From positions 1 through 38,759 of the forward strand of contig JAGHUM010000005.1 of assembly GCA_018064855.1 (NCBI GenBank): a DNA stretch of 38,759 nucleotides. Reading direction: 5' to 3'. The position numbers and the translations under genes were made by a program. This DNA comes from Candidatus Physcocola equi (GTDB taxonomy: Bacteria > Bacteroidota > Bacteroidia > Bacteroidales > Paludibacteraceae). Shown one piece after another: positions 8,830-19,395 of this stretch. Within the stretch, counting starts at the first letter, position 1. Each line of letters begins with the position of its first letter. The notes beneath the pieces are model-generated. The model searched no databases. It had not been told where the DNA came from and saw only the letters and a program-made list of their open reading frames with translations.

Positions 8830-10092
8830 ATGTACACCACACTGTTTTATCTGATAATTGCACTTTTAGTAGCAGAATTCCTTTTAGATTCTTATCTGGA
8901 TTATAAGAACAGACAAGCATCAACAAGTCCCATACCAGACGAACTGAAGGGAATATATGATGATGAGAAATACGAAAAAGAACAGCAGTATTTCATCGCG
9001 AAAGACAAATTCGGCACCATACAAGGCGCCTTTTCGCTGATTGTGATCCTTCTCATGTTTACCTTTTTCGGATTTGGATTTGTTGACAATTTAGCAAGAA
9101 CAATCACGGGCTACACCAACGACGGGCTATGGCTCAGTATTGCAACCGGATTGTTGTTTTTGGGGATTCTGTATTATGCAGACGAAATCATCAACATCCC
9201 GTTTTCCGCCTATTACACATTCAGCATAGAGGAGCGATTCGGATTCAACAAGATGACCCCTGCATTGTTTGTCAAAGACATGATAAAGGAATGGTTGCTC
9301 AACGCTGTATTAGGTGCGGTAATCATCGGTCTCTTGATGTTGCTTTACGAAGAAACAGGAGAGTACTTTTGGGTGCTTGGATGGGGAGTGATGTCCGCAT
9401 TTTCCATCATCGCAATGATGTTTTACACCTCTTTGATTTTGCCACTTTTCAACAAACTCACCCCGCTTGAGGATGGAGAATTGAGAACGGCGATAGAAGA
9501 CTTCTGCAAAAAGGTGGATTTCAAATTGGAGAATCTGTATATCATGGACAACTCCAAACGATCAACAAAAGCCAACGCATTCTTCTCCGGACTTGGCAAC
9601 AAAAAGAAAATCGTTTTGTTCGACACCCTTATATCCAACTTCACAAAAGAGGAAATTGTGGCAGTTTTGGCGCACGAAGTCGGACACTATAAATGCAAAC
9701 ACACCAGAAAGATGCTTTTGCTCAATTTGTTGTCATTTGGTTTGATGTTCTTTATTCTTTCCCTGTTCTTTGAATATAAAAACGAGATAGCAACCACCTT
9801 ATATGGACAGGAAAGCACAAACGGATCATTTTGGCTGAGCATCATAGTATTCAGCGTATTATACACGCCAATTTCCACCATCACGAGCGTGCTTGTCAAC
9901 ATACTCAGCAGAAAGAACGAATACGAAGCAGACGCTTTTGCCAAAAAAGAAGGTGTGGCAGAACATCTTATCTCAGCCCTGAAAAAACTGACAGCATCTT
10001 CGCTGAGCAATCTGACACCACACCCTTACTACATATTTTTCCACTTCTCACATCCAACTCTTCTGCAAAGAGTTAGAGCATTAAAGAAATAA
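8830..10092 (+). CDS. M48-family membrane zinc metalloprotease (Ste24/CAAX protease 1-like)
   Basis: 420-residue integral membrane protease. The zinc motif is HEVGH at residues 282-286, and the third zinc ligand is the Glu in NEYEADAFAKK further downstream. Several transmembrane helices lie before the active site and two more follow it. The N-terminal region (LLVAEFLLDSYLDYKNRQ, then IPDELKGIYDDEKYEKEQQY) matches the Ste24/CAAX protease 1 subfamily. Bacteria lack CAAX prenylation, so membrane protein quality control is the likely role. It sits 16 bp after the methyltransferase and 4 bp before the next gene. Confidence 0.93.
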   Translation: MYTTLFYLIIALLVAEFLLDSYLDYKNRQASTSPIPDELKGIYDDEKYEKEQQYFIAKDKFGTIQGAFSLIVILLMFTFFGFGFVDNLARTITGYTNDGLWLSIATGLLFLGILYYADEIINIPFSAYYTFSIEERFGFNKMTPALFVKDMIKEWLLNAVLGAVIIGLLMLLYEETGEYFWVLGWGVMSAFSIIAMMFYTSLILPLFNKLTPLEDGELRTAIEDFCKKVDFKLENLYIMDNSKRSTKANAFFSGLGNKKKIVLFDTLISNFTKEEIVAVLAHEVGHYKCKHTRKMLLLNLLSFGLMFFILSLFFEYKNEIATTLYGQESTNGSFWLSIIVFSVLYTPISTITSVLVNILSRKNEYEADAFAKKEGVAEHLISALKKLTASSLSNLTPHPYYIFFHFSHPTLLQRVRALKK

Positions 10093-10096
10093 GACA

Positions 10097-10819
10097 ATGG
10101 CACTTGACGAACAAGCATTGAAAGCACTTGGAAACATGGATTTGAAAGCCGTTTTTTTTGATATGGACGGCGTACTTTTCAATTCCATGCCATTTCACGC
10201 AAAGGCTTGGGTAGAGGCTTTCAAAAGCATTGGCATAGATTTCAATGAATATGAAGCATACATGAGAGAAGGCATGACTGGAAACGGCACCATCAATGAG
10301 ATGTTTCAGAAAACCTATGGCAGACTGGCAACCGAGGAAGAATGCAAAAAATTGTACCAGACAAAAATGCATTTATTCGAAGAATGCGGTAAGGCCGGCA
10401 CAATACCCGACGTTGACAAGGTATTAAAAACAGTGAAAGAAAACGGGCTGGACATCTATATCGTCACCGGATCCGGACAAAAAAGTCTGATCAACAAATT
10501 AGACTCCGCCTTCCCAGGCATTTTCAGCAAAGACAAAATGATCACAGCATACGACGTCAAGAAAGGCAAACCAGACCCAGAGCCTTATCTGATGGCGCAA
10601 GCAAAAGGTAAATACCAGAAAAACGAAGCCATAGTGGTGGAAAACGCACCTCTGGGAGTCGTAGCAGGAAAAGCCGCAGGGCTGTTCACCATAGCGGTAA
10701 ACACCGGCATTCTCAAAGACGAGGAACTAACATCGAGAGGTGCAGATCTGCTATATCACAATATGGAAGAATTGTGGGAAGAACTTCCCACCATCATCAA
10801 GACCAGTAAAAAGCAATAA
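10097..10819 (+). CDS. HAD-superfamily phosphatase, beta-phosphoglucomutase-like
   Basis: 240-residue HAD hydrolase. Motif I is FFDMDGVLFNSM with nucleophile D22 and acid/base D24, motif II is IVTGSGQ, the lysine of motif III lies in KKGKPDPEPYLMA, and motif IV is VVENAPLGVVAGKAAG. The PDPEPYL and helical cap suggest the phosphoglucomutase/phosphatase subfamily IA, acting on a small sugar phosphate; the substrate is unknown. It starts 4 bp after the protease and ends 2 bp before the next gene. Confidence 0.88.
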   Translation: MALDEQALKALGNMDLKAVFFDMDGVLFNSMPFHAKAWVEAFKSIGIDFNEYEAYMREGMTGNGTINEMFQKTYGRLATEEECKKLYQTKMHLFEECGKAGTIPDVDKVLKTVKENGLDIYIVTGSGQKSLINKLDSAFPGIFSKDKMITAYDVKKGKPDPEPYLMAQAKGKYQKNEAIVVENAPLGVVAGKAAGLFTIAVNTGILKDEELTSRGADLLYHNMEELWEELPTIIKTSKKQ

Positions 10820-10821
10820 TT

Positions 10822-11877
10822 ATGATTTTTGATATTGTCAACGCACAAATAAACAAGCTCGTTATTCACAAGATCGGCTCTCATGCCGACAACACAAATA
10901 ATGTCTATTCGAAAGGCTGCCTGCAATTCAGTGAAGACAGTCCCATTCCGGGCTTACTCAAACAGTTTTTTCTGGCAACTTTCAACGAACCCAACCTCTA
11001 TCATCTCGACAGCGAGGAGGGAGTCGCTGCGAATATGGTCTATAAAGTAGCGTCGGACATATTCGCAAGCAATGAGACCTTTTATGAGAACTCAAGAGTA
11101 TTGGCAGACCTCTTATATAAGAACTCAACCAATCCAAATATCAAGCAAGGAGAGTTTTACCTCACCCTTTTTGAAGACGTCAAAATTTTTGATGAGACCG
11201 TAGATTGCATCGGGATATTCAAGTCTGAGACAAAAGAAACATTCTTGAAAATATGTCCGGACAATGATTTGATAGGTATCGACTGCGAAGAAGGAATCAA
11301 CATCAAGAAGCTGGACAAAGGATGTTTGATTTTTAACATAGAAAAGGAAAACGGTTATGTGGTTTCGGTGGTGGACAAAGTAAGCAAAGCCAACGAAGCC
11401 GCCTTTTGGAAGACCGACTTTTTAGGATTAAGCGTACGCGAAGACAACAACTACGACACCTTGAATTACCTGAACGTATGCAAGCGTTTTGTAGATGAAG
11501 TATATTCGCAGAAAAACGAGGTGCCCCGCGAAAACCAGATAGACCTGCAAAACAGGACCATCGACTATTTCAAAAGCAACGACGCATTCAACGAAGACTT
11601 GTTCAAGCAAGAAGTGCTCGACGGCGAGGAAACCATCATCCAGGCGTTTGACGAACACAAAGCGAACTTTGAGCAGGAAAACGGAGTTACGCTTAACCGT
11701 GAATTCCCTATATCAAACGATGTGGTCAAGAAAGAAAACAAGCGATTCAAGTCGGTAATCAAACTCGACAAGAATTTCCACATATACGTTCATGGAAACG
11801 AAAGACGTTTGGAAAGAGGCTTCGACAACAACTTAGGTTTACATTATTACAAACTCTACTACGAAACAGAGTCGTAA
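10822..11877 (+). CDS. Nucleoid-associated protein, NdpA/YejK family
   Basis: 351-residue protein resembling the NdpA/YejK 37-kDa nucleoid-associated family common in Bacteroidetes. The diagnostic N-terminus reads VNAQINKLVIHKIGSHADNT, followed by a conserved middle (FYLTLFEDVKI, FLKICPDNDLIGIDCEEGIN, VDKVSKANEAAFWKTDFL) and an acidic helical C-terminus. Family members bind the nucleoid; a specific role is not established. Last gene of the seven-gene forward cluster. A 247-bp spacer follows, leading to the ATP synthase promoter; I saw no clear terminator in it. Confidence 0.87.
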   Translation: MIFDIVNAQINKLVIHKIGSHADNTNNVYSKGCLQFSEDSPIPGLLKQFFLATFNEPNLYHLDSEEGVAANMVYKVASDIFASNETFYENSRVLADLLYKNSTNPNIKQGEFYLTLFEDVKIFDETVDCIGIFKSETKETFLKICPDNDLIGIDCEEGINIKKLDKGCLIFNIEKENGYVVSVVDKVSKANEAAFWKTDFLGLSVREDNNYDTLNYLNVCKRFVDEVYSQKNEVPRENQIDLQNRTIDYFKSNDAFNEDLFKQEVLDGEETIIQAFDEHKANFEQENGVTLNREFPISNDVVKKENKRFKSVIKLDKNFHIYVHGNERRLERGFDNNLGLHYYKLYYETES

Positions 11878-12033
11878 AGACAACACATGACAAAAAATGA
11901 CTATATGCTATTAAATAAAGGCACTTTTTAGAAAAAAGCAAAAAAATGTGTTGAAGAGCAACAAAACACGAGCAAAAAGATATTTTTTGATAAAAATATA
12001 CCGAAAAAACTACAATTAAATCGCAAATAAGTT

Positions 12034-12041
12034 TATATTTG
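12034..12041 (+). promoter_or_regulatory. -7 box for the ATP synthase operon
   Basis: TATATTTG, a perfect TAnnTTTG match, 83 bp before atpD, implying an approximately 75-nt leader. No matching TTTG was found 19-21 bp upstream. The remainder of the 11878-12124 spacer is AT-rich with nothing else recognisable. Confidence 0.5.
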
Positions 12042-12091
12042 CAATAAGGAACATGTGAAAAACACATCTGCCTTGACAAAACACATACTGA

Positions 12092-13630
<1,539 letters not shown>

Positions 13631-13635
13631 TCAGC

Positions 13636-13884
13636 ATGCTAGAATTGGAAATCATATCTCCGGAAAAGATCGTATTTTCAGGGGAAGTATCAATGGTAAC
13701 ATTGCCAGGAATGACAGGTCAGTTCACCGTGCTTCCGAAGCACGCTGCGCTAATCTCAGCATTAAAGGCTGGCGACATCATCTTCACAACAGGCGATGGC
13801 GAAAAGACAATTGGTATTGATTCCGGTTTTGCTGAAGTGAGAAACAACAAGATTTCAGTCTGCGTTGAAAATGTAATTGCATAA
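13636..13884 (+). CDS. atpC: ATP synthase F1 subunit epsilon (N-terminal domain only)
   Basis: 82-residue epsilon subunit of the F1 central stalk. The whole protein is the N-terminal beta-sandwich: LEIISPEKIVFSGEVSMVTLPGMTGQFTVLPKHAALISALKAGDI and a terminal GFAEVRNNKISVCVENVI. The C-terminal two-helix domain that inhibits ATPase activity in E. coli and Bacillus is absent (usual length about 130-140). The stop is followed within 1 nt by the next gene, so this looks natural rather than a frameshift. Confidence 0.95.
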   Translation: MLELEIISPEKIVFSGEVSMVTLPGMTGQFTVLPKHAALISALKAGDIIFTTGDGEKTIGIDSGFAEVRNNKISVCVENVIA

Positions 13885-13885
13885 A

Positions 13886-14305
13886 ATGGAATCTGAAGAA
13901 AAGTTTAGAAAAAACGGCATTGGAAAATGTGCTCTGCTTTCCATCATAATTTTGGTAGCAGGCATCATGTGTTTCAACGCATTTTGCCAAGAGCTCTATT
14001 TTGCAGCTTATCCGTTAATGGTACTTTTCTTCTTTTCCACCACAGCAATCGCAATCTCAGTGATGGCAAAAGCATGGAAGAAAGACAACCTGACATTTTA
14101 CAACAAATATTTGCTGACGCATGGAATCAAATTTCTGTTGATCATTTTCATCTGTCTCATATATTGCTGGAAAATACAGGTAAACAGTAAAAGTTTTGTT
14201 GTCTGCATACTATTGTTTCATGCCATATATTCTACCTTTGAAATTAAGTTTCTTAACAAACTAAACAGTTTTCAAAATGAGACTAACACAGAGAGTAAAA
14301 AATAA
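13886..14305 (+). CDS. Small membrane protein in the atp operon (AtpI-position)
   Basis: 139-residue hydrophobic protein starting at the ATG at 13886; the upstream in-frame TTG at 13877 lies inside atpC. It has four predicted transmembrane helices: SIIILVAGIMCFNAFC, LYFAAYPLMVLFFFSTTAIAISVM, FLLIIFICLIYCW and VVCILLFHAIYSTF. Its position just before the Fo genes corresponds to the atpI/uncI slot, and Bacteroidetes operons commonly carry an uncharacterised gene here. An Fo assembly (c-ring) role is inferred from position and topology only; I see no sequence signature of AtpI. It overlaps atpB by 29 nt. Confidence 0.8.
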   Translation: MESEEKFRKNGIGKCALLSIIILVAGIMCFNAFCQELYFAAYPLMVLFFFSTTAIAISVMAKAWKKDNLTFYNKYLLTHGIKFLLIIFICLIYCWKIQVNSKSFVVCILLFHAIYSTFEIKFLNKLNSFQNETNTESKK

Positions 14306-15341
14306 CCTCATCGCGTGGTGCCTCACTTTGGTATTCGCGTTCATGTCATTTCAGGCGAATGCGTCTGGACATGAGTCAGGATCCGAAGAAAAGAAGTTCA
14401 ATCTGTCGGAATTGGTATTCGGCCATATAGGCGATGAATACTCATGGCATTTGTGGACTTATGAAGGCAAGCACGTTGCCATACCATTATTGTGCATCGT
14501 AAAAGGCCAAGAAGGTTGGGATGTGTTCAGTTCAAGTCATCTTCACGAAGGATATAAGAATTACACCGTAAGTGAAGCAGGAAAGTACAAAGGAAAAATT
14601 GTTGAGAAAGTAGGAAACGAAGAGGTTAGACCTTTGGATATCTCTATCACCAAAAATGTGGCGTCGCTGCTGTTTACCGCTGCATTGATGCTGATCATAT
14701 TCCTTACAGTTGCGAAATCTTACAAGAAAGATCCTATCGCAGCACCGAAGGGATTGCAGGCATTCATGGAGCCATTGATTTTGGCGATAGACGAAGATAT
14801 AGCAAAGCCATGTATCGGTAAGAATTACAAACGTTATTCACCATACATCCTCACAGCCTTCTTCTTCATCCTCTTTTCCAATTACCTTGGAATCATTCCA
14901 TTCTTTCCAGGCGGAGCCAATGTAACAGGTAATATCGCAGTGACATTCGTACTTGCGTTTATTACGTTCCTGATGACGAACTTTACCCTGAACAAGCATT
15001 ATTGGAAAGACATATTTTGGCCAGATGTGCCACTGATTTTGAAGTTTCCGCTTCCAATCATGCAGTTCATCGAAGTCCTTGGTATGTTCACAAAACCAAT
15101 AGCATTGATGTTCCGTCTATTTGCCAACATGGTATCAGGACACATGATGCAGCTCATTCTGATTGGATTGATATTTGCGATTGGCAGCGTGAGTGTGGCA
15201 TGCGGATCAATACCATTGGCAATATTCATGGATTTACTTGAAGTATTGGTATGCTTCATCCAGGCATATGTGTTTGCGATGTTGTCATCCATCTTCATCG
15301 GCTTAGCTCAACCTGAAGAAGAGGAAGCCCACAACAAATAA
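14277..15341 (+). CDS. atpB: ATP synthase Fo subunit a
   Basis: 354-residue proton-channel subunit. The C-terminal helices contain LMFRLFANMVSGHMMQLI, with the essential stator arginine in RLFANM, and the last helix has FIQAYVFAMLSSIFIGLA. The N-terminus is unusual compared with E. coli: a signal-peptide-like segment (LIAWCLTLVFAFMSFQANAS) and about 100 soluble residues (HESGSEEKKFNLSELVFGHIGDEYSWHL) precede the first membrane helix. This extension is usual in Bacteroidetes. The ATG at 14277 overlaps the previous gene by 29 nt, suggesting coupled translation. Confidence 0.95.
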   Translation: MRLTQRVKNNLIAWCLTLVFAFMSFQANASGHESGSEEKKFNLSELVFGHIGDEYSWHLWTYEGKHVAIPLLCIVKGQEGWDVFSSSHLHEGYKNYTVSEAGKYKGKIVEKVGNEEVRPLDISITKNVASLLFTAALMLIIFLTVAKSYKKDPIAAPKGLQAFMEPLILAIDEDIAKPCIGKNYKRYSPYILTAFFFILFSNYLGIIPFFPGGANVTGNIAVTFVLAFITFLMTNFTLNKHYWKDIFWPDVPLILKFPLPIMQFIEVLGMFTKPIALMFRLFANMVSGHMMQLILIGLIFAIGSVSVACGSIPLAIFMDLLEVLVCFIQAYVFAMLSSIFIGLAQPEEEEAHNK

Positions 15342-15379
15342 TAAAAAGAAAAAAAATAAAAATTAAAAAATTAAGAACT

Positions 15380-15655
15380 ATGTTATCAGTATTTCTTCAA
15401 GCAGCTGCAGACGCAGCAGCAAATGCGGCAGACAACGCAACACTCGTAGCAAAAGCAGGTGCATGTATCGGTGCAGGTTTGGCGACAATCGGTGCAGGTC
15501 TCGGTATCGGTAAAGTAGGTGGCTCTGCAATGGAAGCCATGGGCCGTCAGCCAGAAGCAGCAGGCATGCTTCGTATCAACATGATCATCGCAGCAGCCCT
15601 CGTAGAAGGTGTGGCATTCGCCGCAATCGCTGTTGCCTTCATGGTTGCAGGTTAA
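15380..15655 (+). CDS. atpE: ATP synthase Fo subunit c
   Basis: 91-residue proteolipid of the rotor ring. Helix 1 is the glycine-rich GACIGAGLATIGAGLGIGKVGG, the polar loop is GRQPEA (R56-Q-P-E), and helix 2 contains the ion-carrying E76 in AALVEGVAFAAIAVAFMVAG. Helix 1 lacks the glutamine, and E76 is not followed by Ser/Thr, both of which mark Na+-binding rings, so proton coupling is more likely. An Ala/Asp-rich N-terminal extension of about 20 residues precedes helix 1. Confidence 0.96.
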   Translation: MLSVFLQAAADAAANAADNATLVAKAGACIGAGLATIGAGLGIGKVGGSAMEAMGRQPEAAGMLRINMIIAAALVEGVAFAAIAVAFMVAG

Positions 15656-15673
15656 TAAAAGAAAGGACAGCCT

Positions 15674-16177
15674 ATGTCTCTCATAACACCAGATTTAGGA
15701 TTGCTATTCTGGATGTTGGTGATCTTCGTCACCGTATTCGCTATCCTGGCCAAATTCGCATGGCCTGTGATTACGGGAATGATAGAAGAGCGCAACAAAT
15801 ATATCGAAGACTCTATTCAGTCGGCCAAAGAAGCAAATCAGCAGTTGAGCAATCTCAAGCTCGAAGCTGAGAAGATGCAGAAAGAAGCAAACAACGAAAA
15901 GATGTCGATTGTTCGCGAAGCGCAGACTGTAAAAGAGAAGATTATTTCAGAAGCAAAGAAAGAAGCGGAAGTTGAAGCCGCAAAGCTCATAGAAAACGCA
16001 AAAGCCAGCATTGAACAAGAAAAGTTGAATGCGCTGAAAGACATCAGAAAAGAAGTGATAGAAATGTCGCTTGAGATTTCAGCAAAGCTGCTTCAGAAGC
16101 AATTGGCTTCAAACGCAGACCAAGAAGCATTCATCAATCAAGAGTTGGACAAATACAACGCTATTAAAAAGCAATAA
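15674..16177 (+). CDS. atpF: ATP synthase Fo subunit b
   Basis: 167-residue peripheral-stalk subunit. One N-terminal membrane helix (LGLLFWMLVIFVTVFAILAKFAWPVI) is followed by a long charged alpha-helical coiled coil (EERNKYIEDSIQSAKEANQQLSNLKLEAEKMQKEANNEK) that dimerises along F1. A weak AAAGGA lies upstream of the ATG. It is followed 5 bp later by atpH. Confidence 0.95.
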   Translation: MSLITPDLGLLFWMLVIFVTVFAILAKFAWPVITGMIEERNKYIEDSIQSAKEANQQLSNLKLEAEKMQKEANNEKMSIVREAQTVKEKIISEAKKEAEVEAAKLIENAKASIEQEKLNALKDIRKEVIEMSLEISAKLLQKQLASNADQEAFINQELDKYNAIKKQ

Positions 16178-16182
16178 ACAAG

Positions 16183-16758
16183 ATGGATACAGGTAGAATT
16201 TCAACCAGATACGCAAAAGCATTGCTCGAAGTGGCAGTGAAAAACGGATCTGCAGACAAAGTATATGAGGAGATGGAAATGCTTGCAAACAGTTTCAAGG
16301 AGTTTCCTGTACTGAAGAAAGCATTGGCAAATCCTCAGGTTGACAGCAAAGAACGCAAGCAATTGGTGCTTTCGGCTGCCGGCAACGAGAGTTCTCCTGT
16401 AAGTTCTGAATTTTCTAAATTTATAGATTTAGTGATAGAGCGCAAACGCGAGTCATATTTTCAAACTATAAGTTTGGTTTTTCAAGATCTTTATCGCAAG
16501 GAAAAGAACATTGTCATCGGCAAACTGACGACAGCAGTGGAAACGAGCGATCAAGTGAAAGAAAAAATGAAAGAACTTGTTGCAGAAATAGCGCAAATAC
16601 CATCAGATGGTAAAGTTGAGTTCGTATCGGAAGTGGATCCAAAGATTATCGGCGGATTCCAGTTGCAGGTCGAATCACAACTCTTGGATGCAAGCGTTGC
16701 AACACAGCTTCAAAGCATAAAGAAAACACTTATGGACAAAGCCATAACTGGAGCTTAA
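16183..16758 (+). CDS. atpH: ATP synthase F1 subunit delta
   Basis: 191-residue OSCP/delta subunit linking subunit b to the top of F1. The N-terminus ISTRYAKALLEVAVKNG and the C-terminal domain (KIIGGFQLQVESQLLDASVATQLQSIKKTL, with the conserved GGF) are characteristic. Located between atpF and atpA as in all operons of this type. Confidence 0.95.
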   Translation: MDTGRISTRYAKALLEVAVKNGSADKVYEEMEMLANSFKEFPVLKKALANPQVDSKERKQLVLSAAGNESSPVSSEFSKFIDLVIERKRESYFQTISLVFQDLYRKEKNIVIGKLTTAVETSDQVKEKMKELVAEIAQIPSDGKVEFVSEVDPKIIGGFQLQVESQLLDASVATQLQSIKKTLMDKAITGA

Positions 16759-16796
16759 AGCTGGAATGAATTATTAACTTTAAAGAGAACACTTAA

Positions 16797-18395
16797 ATGT
16801 CAGGCATAAAAGCTAGTGAAATATCAGAGGTTCTGAAAAAGCAGCTGGAAGGCATCGATGCGAAGGCCAACCTCGAAGAGGTGGGTACTGTGCTCGAAGT
16901 GAGCGACGGTGTGGTTCGTATCTATGGCTTGCAGAATGCAGAAGCAGGCGAATTGCTTGAATTCCCTCAAGCCAACGGCATGAAAGCCGTTGTGATGAAC
17001 TTGGAGGAAGACAATGTAGGTGCCGTGTTGATGGGACCGACTGATTTGATTGAAGAAGGGTTCACAGTAAAGCGTACCAAGCGTATCGCATCGTTGATGA
17101 TGGGTATGAACATGGTGGGACGTGTAGTCAACGCTATCGGTGATCCTATCGACGGTAAGGGACCTATTTCAGGTGAGTTGATTGAAATGCCGCTTGAACG
17201 CAAAGCCCCAGGTATCGTATATCGTCAACCGGTTAAGGAACCGCTCCAGACTGGTATCAAGGCTATCGACGCAATGATTCCAATCGGTCGCGGACAGCGT
17301 GAGTTGATCATCGGTGACCGTCAGACTGGTAAGACAGCCATCGCCATCGACACCATCTTGAACCAGAAAGCCAATTACGATGCAGGAAAACCAGTTTACT
17401 GTATCTACGTGGCAATCGGTCAGAAAGGTTCAACCATCGCGAATATCGTAAACACCTTGGAAGAAAAGGGCGCTATGGCCTACACCATCATCGTGTCGGC
17501 AACAGCAAGCGACCCTGCTGCTATGCAGTATTACGCACCATTCGCAGGTGCAGCCATTGGTGAGTATTTCCGCGACCAGGGCATGCACGCTTTGGTAGTA
17601 TATGATGACTTGTCAAAACAGGCGGTTGCATATCGTGAGGTATCATTGATTCTTCGTCGTCCTTCAGGTCGTGAAGCATATCCTGGTGATATCTTCTATT
17701 TGCACTCACGTCTTTTGGAACGTGCGGCTAAGATCATCGACAACCAGACTGTGGCAGAAAAGATGAACGACCTTCCAGACTCTCTCAAGGGTAAAGTGAA
17801 AGGTGGCGGTTCACTCACAGCACTCCCTATCATCGAGACACAGGCAGGTGACGTTTCCGCATATATCCCTACAAACGTTATCTCCATCACCGACGGTCAG
17901 ATCTACTTGGAAAGCAGCTTGTTCAACGCAGGTGTTCGTCCAGCAATCAACGTAGGTATCTCCGTATCTCGTGTGGGTGGTAGCGCACAGATCAAATCAA
18001 TGAAGAAAGTCGCTGGTACCTTGAAGACAGACCAGGCTCAATACCGTGAATTGGAGTCATTCTCTAAGTTCGGTGGCGACATGGACCCTGTAACCAAGAT
18101 GGCAATCGACAAGGGTGTAAGAAACACACAACTTCTCATCCAGCCTCAGTACTCACCTGCAGCCGTTGAAGAACAGATTGCAGTCATCTACTGTGGTACC
18201 AAGGGCTTGATGAATGATGTTCCTGTTGAAAAGATACACGAATTTGAAAACAGCTATATAGAATTGCTCCGTTCGGCACACAAAGACGTACTCGAACAGC
18301 TTAAGAAGGGCGTAATCAACGATGAGATTACCGCCGTTCTTGAAAAAGAAGCAAAGATTGTAGCAAATCAGTTTAACCAAGGTTCGTTGAATTAA
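16797..18395 (+). CDS. atpA: ATP synthase F1 subunit alpha
   Basis: 532-residue non-catalytic nucleotide-binding subunit. Walker A is GDRQTGKT at 173-180; the signatures [65 protein letters not shown] and [17 protein letters not shown] are all intact. The C-terminal helical bundle is complete. The stop is separated from atpG by 1 nt. Confidence 0.98.
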   Translation: MSGIKASEISEVLKKQLEGIDAKANLEEVGTVLEVSDGVVRIYGLQNAEAGELLEFPQANGMKAVVMNLEEDNVGAVLMGPTDLIEEGFTVKRTKRIASLMMGMNMVGRVVNAIGDPIDGKGPISGELIEMPLERKAPGIVYRQPVKEPLQTGIKAIDAMIPIGRGQRELIIGDRQTGKTAIAIDTILNQKANYDAGKPVYCIYVAIGQKGSTIANIVNTLEEKGAMAYTIIVSATASDPAAMQYYAPFAGAAIGEYFRDQGMHALVVYDDLSKQAVAYREVSLILRRPSGREAYPGDIFYLHSRLLERAAKIIDNQTVAEKMNDLPDSLKGKVKGGGSLTALPIIETQAGDVSAYIPTNVISITDGQIYLESSLFNAGVRPAINVGISVSRVGGSAQIKSMKKVAGTLKTDQAQYRELESFSKFGGDMDPVTKMAIDKGVRNTQLLIQPQYSPAAVEEQIAVIYCGTKGLMNDVPVEKIHEFENSYIELLRSAHKDVLEQLKKGVINDEITAVLEKEAKIVANQFNQGSLN

Positions 18396-18396
18396 T

Positions 18397-19284
18397 ATGG
18401 CATCACTAAAGGAGGTAAAAGCAAGAATTGCATCGGTAACATCTACGCAGAAGATTACCGGAGCGATGAAGATGGTTTCTTCAGCGAAATTGAAGAAAGC
18501 ACAGCGAGCAATTGAAAACATTGCGCCATATCAGAAGAAGCTGAATGAGATACTGAACAATTTTCTGGCAACAGAATTGGACTATTCTTCAGCATTGTCG
18601 GAGGTGCGCACAGTGAAGAAACTCGCCATTGTCGTTTTCTCCTCTAATTCCAGCATGTGTGGTGCTTTTAATTCCAACGTGATTAAACAGCTGAACGCGG
18701 TTCTGGAAGAGAACAAAGCGCTTGGCCTCGAAAACATAGATGTCTATCCTATCGGTCAGAAAGGATTCGCTGCTGTTTCTAAAATGGATGTCAACGTCGT
18801 AGGCAACTACAAGAGACTTGCCGACAAACCATCATTTGCGGAAATGACAGACAGTGTGACCAACGTGATAGTGGATAAGTTCCTCAACAAGGAATATGAT
18901 AAGGTGATTATCATCTATCAGCACTTGAAAAACACTTCCACACAGATTCTGACAACCGAAACATTCCTTCCTCTCGCTTTATCGGCAACAACCGACCAAA
19001 AGGAGGAGAAAAGCGGATACGCAGCAGACTATATCGTAGAGCCAAACAAAGCTGCGATTTTGGAGGTTTTGATACCAAAAGCAATCCGAACCAAGTTGTT
19101 CGCTTGCTTGCTGGATTCAAACGCATCGGAGCACGCCGCCAGAGTTGTAGCAATGCAGACCGCAAACGACAATGCACAAACACTTATCAACGACTTGACC
19201 ATATTGTATAACAAAACGCGTCAGGCTGCCATTACAAGCGAATTGCTTGATATTGTGGGTGGCGCTGCAGCATTAGACAACTAA
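18397..19284 (+). CDS. atpG: ATP synthase F1 subunit gamma
   Basis: 295-residue central-stalk rotor subunit. The N-terminal helix (LKEVKARIASVTSTQKITGAMKMVSSAKLKKAQ) and C-terminal helix (ARVVAMQTANDNAQTLINDLTILYNKTRQAAITSELLDIVGGAAAL) form the coiled coil that penetrates F1; both are well conserved. The middle is a Rossmann-like domain. An AAGGAGGT near 18410-18417 lies within the coding sequence and is not followed by a start codon at usable spacing. Last gene of the operon. Confidence 0.97.
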   Translation: MASLKEVKARIASVTSTQKITGAMKMVSSAKLKKAQRAIENIAPYQKKLNEILNNFLATELDYSSALSEVRTVKKLAIVVFSSNSSMCGAFNSNVIKQLNAVLEENKALGLENIDVYPIGQKGFAAVSKMDVNVVGNYKRLADKPSFAEMTDSVTNVIVDKFLNKEYDKVIIIYQHLKNTSTQILTTETFLPLALSATTDQKEEKSGYAADYIVEPNKAAILEVLIPKAIRTKLFACLLDSNASEHAARVVAMQTANDNAQTLINDLTILYNKTRQAAITSELLDIVGGAAALDN

Positions 19285-19301
19285 TCAAGTGATTGAGCAT
19301 A

Positions 19302-19344
19302 AAAAGAAAGGGGTTCGAAAAATTTTCGAACCCCTTTCTTTTTT
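19302..19344 (+). terminator. Bidirectional terminator between atpG and purM
   Basis: A 20-bp perfect inverted repeat (arms 19302-19321 and 19323-19342, 1-nt nominal loop) flanked by A-rich and T-rich arms, so it can end transcription from atpG on the forward strand and purM on the reverse strand. Confidence 0.85.
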
Positions 19345-19348
19345 ATTT

Positions 19349-19389
19349 AGGTGACCTCTAAAATTTCCTTTGAAATAAAGAGGTCACCT
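19349..19389. repeat. Second inverted repeat downstream of purM
   Basis: AGGTGACCTCT (19349-19359) and AGAGGTCACCT (19379-19389) can form an 11-bp stem with a 19-nt loop. No T-run follows it on either strand, so it may stabilise the purM mRNA end rather than terminate. Confidence 0.65.
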
Positions 19390-19395
19390 TATATC

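Noticed and set aside
18410-18417. AAGGAGGT in the 5' part of atpG
   Set aside because: No ATG/GTG at usable spacing; it simply encodes Lys-Glu-Val.
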